From positions 1 through 8,988 of the forward strand of contig MNYI01000136.1 of assembly GCA_001873945.1 (NCBI GenBank): a stretch of 8,988 nucleotides of DNA, given 5' to 3'. Positions 6,456 to 8,988 of this stretch are shown here, piece after piece. Source of the DNA: Candidatus Desantisbacteria bacterium CG2_30_40_21. Lineage in GTDB: Bacteria > UBA9089 > CG2-30-40-21. A program made the position numbers and the translations under genes. The notes below the pieces were generated by a model that saw nothing but the letters and a program-made list of their open reading frames with translations, ran no database searches and was not told where the DNA came from. Position 1 is the first letter of the stretch, and each line of letters starts with the position of its first letter.

Positions 6456-6485
6456 CATTTATCGTAGTGCGGAAGGGTTCTAAAT

Positions 6486-6505
6486 CACAGACAAGAATGT
6501 CTGTG
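6486..6505 (-). repeat. Perfect hairpin directly after the pgk stop codon
   Basis: CACAGACA (6486-6493) and TGTCTGTG (6498-6505) form a perfect 8-bp stem with a 4-nt loop. On the transcript it starts at the base right after the pgk TAG. The following sequence (ATTTAGAACCC) is not a U-run, so it looks more like a processing or stability hairpin, or a dispersed palindrome, than a full terminator. Confidence 0.7.
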
Positions 6506-7693
6506 CTACCTATCTGTCAAGACTGCCAGTCCTGGCAATTCTTTCCCCTCAAGAAACTCCAGACATGCCCCTCCTGCGATTGAAACATGGTCAAATTTAT
6601 GAGCAATCTTAAGATGGTCAATTGACTCGTCTGTCTCACCTCCGCCGGCTACTGTAATTGCTGATGAATCTGAGATTGCATAAGCCATTTTGGTTGTTCC
6701 AACAGCAAATTCAGGTATTTCAATTACCCCAAATGGCCCATTCCACAGAATACACCCTGCCCCATCCAACCGATTGATAAATTTTTCAATAGTCTTTGGT
6801 CCAATATCTACACCCATCCAACCATCCGGGATATTTTCATCTACCGTTGTTTTGATATCTCCACATTCCGTCTTAGAAAGCATATCGGTTATTTTATAAT
6901 CTAAAGGAAGAACAATTTTATCCATATTCTCCTTGAGAAGCTTTTTGACAATAGGCACGAAACTTTCTTCTACAAGGGATGAACCAATAGTTTTCCCTAA
7001 TGCCTTCTGAAAGGTATATGACATGCCACCGCCAATTAGAAACAGGTCTGCCTTTTTTATCAGGTGTTCAATTATCCCTATCTTGGTAGACACCTTTGCC
7101 CCACCAATAGCTATCACAAATGGTTTTGCCGGATTGGTTAATATCTTATCAAGATGCTCCACCTCTTTTTCCATTAGGAAACCAGCCACAGCTACATCAA
7201 AATATCCAGATATTGCATTAACAGAGGCATGGCTATGATGAGAAACACTGAACCCATCGTTTACATAACAGTCAGCTAACCTTGCTAATTTAGCCGCAAA
7301 TTCTGGGTAGTTTTTTTCCTCTTCAGGATGGAATCTCAGGTTTTCAAGCAAGACAATATCGCATGGCTTTAAGTTATCTGTCACACCCTCCACCTCTGAA
7401 CCAATACAATCATCAAGCTTTATCACTCCTCTGCCAAGAATCTCTTCCAGTCTTTTGCCAACCATGGTCAGCCTCATTTCCTCAACAACCTTACCTTTGG
7501 GGCGTCCAAGATGAGACATCAGGATAATTGAGGCACCATTGTCTAAACAATAGTTTATCGTTGGCAAACTTTCTGTTATCTTTCGGTTATCTGCCACACT
7601 TCCATCAGGGCTTAAAGGTGTATTATAATCTACACGAATCAGAACCCTTTTACCCTTGATGTCTATGTCTTTAATGGTTAGTTTTTGAAACAT
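6506..7693 (-). CDS. pgk: Phosphoglycerate kinase
   Basis: A 395-aa two-domain cytosolic kinase that transfers phosphate from 1,3-bisphosphoglycerate to ADP. Visible substrate-site elements are RVDYNTPL (R20, D22, N24), ADNRKITESLPTI (R37), SHLGRPKG (60-67) and ENLRFHPEEE (R120). The nucleotide domain shows IGGAKVSTKI (197-206), WNGPFGVIE (317-325) and GGGETDES (350-357). Two positions differ from the usual signatures: SHHSHAS replaces the common AHRAHAS type (H153 for Arg), and GGGET replaces GGGDT (E353 for Asp). The ATG at 7693 with GGGAGG (7698-7703) gives the standard N-terminus; an in-frame start at 7717 would lie inside gap. It begins 1 nt after the gap stop codon. A perfect hairpin follows its stop. 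Confidence 0.96.
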   Translation of the reverse strand: MFQKLTIKDIDIKGKRVLIRVDYNTPLSPDGSVADNRKITESLPTINYCLDNGASIILMSHLGRPKGKVVEEMRLTMVGKRLEEILGRGVIKLDDCIGSEVEGVTDNLKPCDIVLLENLRFHPEEEKNYPEFAAKLARLADCYVNDGFSVSHHSHASVNAISGYFDVAVAGFLMEKEVEHLDKILTNPAKPFVIAIGGAKVSTKIGIIEHLIKKADLFLIGGGMSYTFQKALGKTIGSSLVEESFVPIVKKLLKENMDKIVLPLDYKITDMLSKTECGDIKTTVDENIPDGWMGVDIGPKTIEKFINRLDGAGCILWNGPFGVIEIPEFAVGTTKMAYAISDSSAITVAGGGETDESIDHLKIAHKFDHVSIAGGACLEFLEGKELPGLAVLTDR

Positions 7694-7694
7694 A

Positions 7695-8699
7695 TTACCT
7701 CCCAACAATATACTCAATCAAATCCACTACCCTGTTTGAATACCCCCACTCATTATCATACCAAGCGATGATTTTTACCATGTTTCCTCCAATTACAGAG
7801 GTGCAGCCAGCATCAACGATAGAGGATTTAGGATTATCATTAAAATCGCACGAAACCAACGGTGCATCGCAATATTCAAGATATTTTGCAAGTTGAGGGG
7901 TAGAGGCAGCTATTTTAAGTGCCTGATTTACCTCTTCCACAGTAACATCCCTTTCAAGCTCGCAAACAAGGTCTACAACAGATACATTTGGGGTTGGCAC
8001 ACGAATAGACATGCCATTGAGTTTACCCTTTAGCTCAGGCAAAACCAGAGCCACAGCCTTAGCTGCCCCTGTTGTTGTAGGAATCATGGATACTGCGGCT
8101 GCCCTTGCCCGCCGTAGGTCCTTGTGTGGCAGGTCTAATATCTGTTGACCATTGGTATATGAATGAATTGTTGTCATCAATCCCTTTTTGATGCCAAAGT
8201 TTTCAAGCAATACCTTGGCTACAGGGGCAAGACAATTGGTAGTACACGAGGCATTGGAGATGATATGATGATTTACTGAATCATATTTGTCTTCATTAAC
8301 ACCCAGTACAATTGTAATATCCTCATTTTTTGCTGGAGCTGAAATAATAACCTTTTTTGCCCCTGCTGCAAGATGAGCCTTTGCCTTTTCAGCATCTGTA
8401 AATAGTCCAGTAGACTCAACTACTATATCTACTCCGAGTTCTTTCCATGGAAGCTGGGCAGGATCCTTAATTGCAACTACCCTCAATGGTTTGTCATTTA
8501 CCATAAGCCCTGTATCTGTTACCTCAACTTTTCCAGAAAATGTGCCATGAACAGAATCATATTTTAACAAGTGTCCCAATGTTTTTGCATCAGTCAGATC
8601 ATTAATCGCCACAAACTCAATATCAGGATTATTTATCCCTGCTCGAAATACAAGCCGTCCTATTCTTCCAAACCCATTAATTCCTACCTTGATAGCCAT
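7695..8699 (-). CDS. gap: Glyceraldehyde-3-phosphate dehydrogenase, type I (NAD-dependent)
   Basis: A 334-aa cytosolic enzyme converting glyceraldehyde 3-phosphate to 1,3-bisphosphoglycerate. The N-terminal NAD fold shows INGFGRIGR (8-16), with D34 in AINDLTD suggesting NAD+ preference. The catalytic C152 is in SNASCTTNCLAP and the paired H179 in TTIHSYTNGQ. The RARAAAVSMIPTTTGAAKAV and WYDNEWGYSNRV blocks complete the type I signature. The ATG at 8699 has GGAGG (8707-8711) 7 nt upstream and is preferred over an in-frame TTG at 8705. It is the first gene of the minus-strand operon. Only about 60 nt separate its start from a family-B element, so its promoter must lie in that short AT-rich spacer or extend into the element. 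Length and motifs are normal. Confidence 0.97.
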   Translation of the reverse strand: MAIKVGINGFGRIGRLVFRAGINNPDIEFVAINDLTDAKTLGHLLKYDSVHGTFSGKVEVTDTGLMVNDKPLRVVAIKDPAQLPWKELGVDIVVESTGLFTDAEKAKAHLAAGAKKVIISAPAKNEDITIVLGVNEDKYDSVNHHIISNASCTTNCLAPVAKVLLENFGIKKGLMTTIHSYTNGQQILDLPHKDLRRARAAAVSMIPTTTGAAKAVALVLPELKGKLNGMSIRVPTPNVSVVDLVCELERDVTVEEVNQALKIAASTPQLAKYLEYCDAPLVSCDFNDNPKSSIVDAGCTSVIGGNMVKIIAWYDNEWGYSNRVVDLIEYIVGR

Positions 8700-8706
8700 A
8701 AACAAA

Positions 8707-8711
8707 CCTCC
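8707..8711 (-). promoter_or_regulatory. Ribosome-binding site of gap
   Basis: GGAGG on the minus strand, 7 nt before the ATG at 8699. It selects this start over the TTG at 8705, which would leave only one base of spacing. Confidence 0.85.
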
Positions 8712-8800
8712 ATTTATTATGATTTTTGCTAATTACTGATACCTATATTTATTTTATCGTAACTACTCAGGTAAAGTAATTCACCACAGAGAACACATAA

Positions 8801-8835
8801 GTTGATAGGTTGATAGGTTGATGAGTTTATAGGTT
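8801..8835 (+). repeat. GTTGATAG octamer array, left arm
   Basis: Four consecutive 8-bp units (GTTGATAG, GTTGATAG, GTTGATGA, GTTTATAG) plus a trailing GTT. It pairs with the inverted array at 8870-8917 to form a long imperfect hairpin inside family-B copy 3. Confidence 0.85.
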
Positions 8836-8869
8836 AAAGGAACACAGATTCATAATTCATAAACATTTC

Positions 8870-8917
8870 CTATCAATTCATCCACTTATCAACCCATCAA
8901 CTATTCAACTTATCAAC
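8870..8917 (-). repeat. GTTGATAA-type octamer array, right arm (inverted)
   Basis: Six 8-bp units read on the plus strand as CTATCAAT, TCATCCAC, TTATCAAC, CCATCAAC, TATTCAAC, TTATCAAC. On the minus strand these are GTTGATAA-like and complementary in sense to the left arm. Confidence 0.8.
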
Positions 8918-8969
8918 TTTTTGTGTTTTCGTGCCTTTGTGGTGAGTAGTTACATTTGGAGAAAATTAA

Positions 8970-8988
8970 ATGCCATTAGAGATGAAAG
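8970..8988 (+). CDS. Probable start of a rightward gene (partial, cut by window edge)
   Basis: An ATG at 8970 is preceded by GGAG (8958-8961) with 8-nt spacing and reads MPLEMK before the window ends. It would be divergent from gap, with family-B copy 3 filling the intergenic region and ending 16 nt before the ATG. Six residues are too few to identify a product. The call rests only on start-site context and could be wrong. Confidence 0.4.

Larger units (their letters stand above)
8759..8953 (+). mobile_element. Family-B miniature inverted-repeat element, copy 3
   Basis: A 195-bp element bounded by GTAACTACTCA (8759-8769) and TGAGTAGTTAC (8943-8953). Its first 33 bases match copy 1 at 1476 with few differences, including the shared GTAACTACTCAGGTAAAG. 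The core differs: it holds octamer arrays in opposite orientations (8801-8835 and 8870-8917), so the whole element can fold on itself. The flanks (ATTTTATC left, ATTTGGAG right) do not give a clear duplication. It fills the space between gap and the probable rightward gene at 8970. Confidence 0.75.

Noticed and set aside
6526..6539. Palindrome TGCCAGTCCTGGCA
   Set aside because: It lies within the pgk coding sequence for the normal C-terminal LPGLAVL segment and is probably incidental.
6140..6583. A 147-codon plus-strand open frame across tpiA, the MITE and the pgk end
   Set aside because: It spans two well-supported minus-strand genes and a recent insertion, so it is a chance frame.
8712..8790. 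Possible gap promoter with TTTACC from the family-B end and TAAAAT or TAAATA as -10
   Set aside because: The better -10 hexamer has a 13-nt spacer, and the 18-nt option has a poor -10. Not strong enough to annotate.

Overview
The window is AT-rich bacterial DNA with two gene blocks separated and punctuated by small mobile-element relics. The likely source is an anaerobic bacterium outside the well-studied phyla, perhaps an uncultured candidate lineage. Three things suggest this: an archaeal-type phosphoglycerate mutase inside a bacterial gap-pgk-tpiA-secG operon, an electron-transfer pair typical of anaerobes, and many short inverted-repeat elements. This placement is inference from gene content only.

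Layout. Positions 1-388 hold the decayed start of an IS66-family transposase (minus strand) and its terminal inverted repeat. Positions 418-1425 (+) encode a PD-(D/E)XK protein of the Rpn/putative-transposase type with a perfect 12-bp tandem repeat. Positions 1848-3679 (+) encode two translationally linked subunits: an iron-sulfur protein and an FAD/NAD(P)/[2Fe-2S] protein of the HydB-HydG / AsrA-AsrB / Flx type. No hydrogenase, sulfite reductase or Hdr partner is present. This pair lies between two copies of a roughly 200-bp element in opposite orientation (1476-1672 and 3688-3866).

Positions 3977-8699 (minus strand) form a glycolytic/secretion operon, in transcription order gap, pgk, tpiA, apgM, secG. 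It covers triose-phosphate isomerase, GAPDH, phosphoglycerate kinase and phosphoglycerate mutase, with the SecG translocon subunit last. A 103-bp miniature element with an 8-bp target duplication has inserted between pgk and tpiA. A third copy of the first element family (8759-8953) sits upstream of gap, next to the likely start of a rightward gene at 8970.

Two families of small elements therefore recur. Family A has GTAAYCGTTCAC ends, looks IS66-derived, and occurs at 6353-6455 with a worn copy near 3898-3973; the IS66 remnant at the left edge has the same end. Family B has GTAACTACTCA ends and occurs at 1476-1672, 3688-3866 and 8759-8953. Together they account for nearly all the longer non-coding stretches. 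I saw no tRNA, rRNA, CRISPR array or convincing riboswitch.
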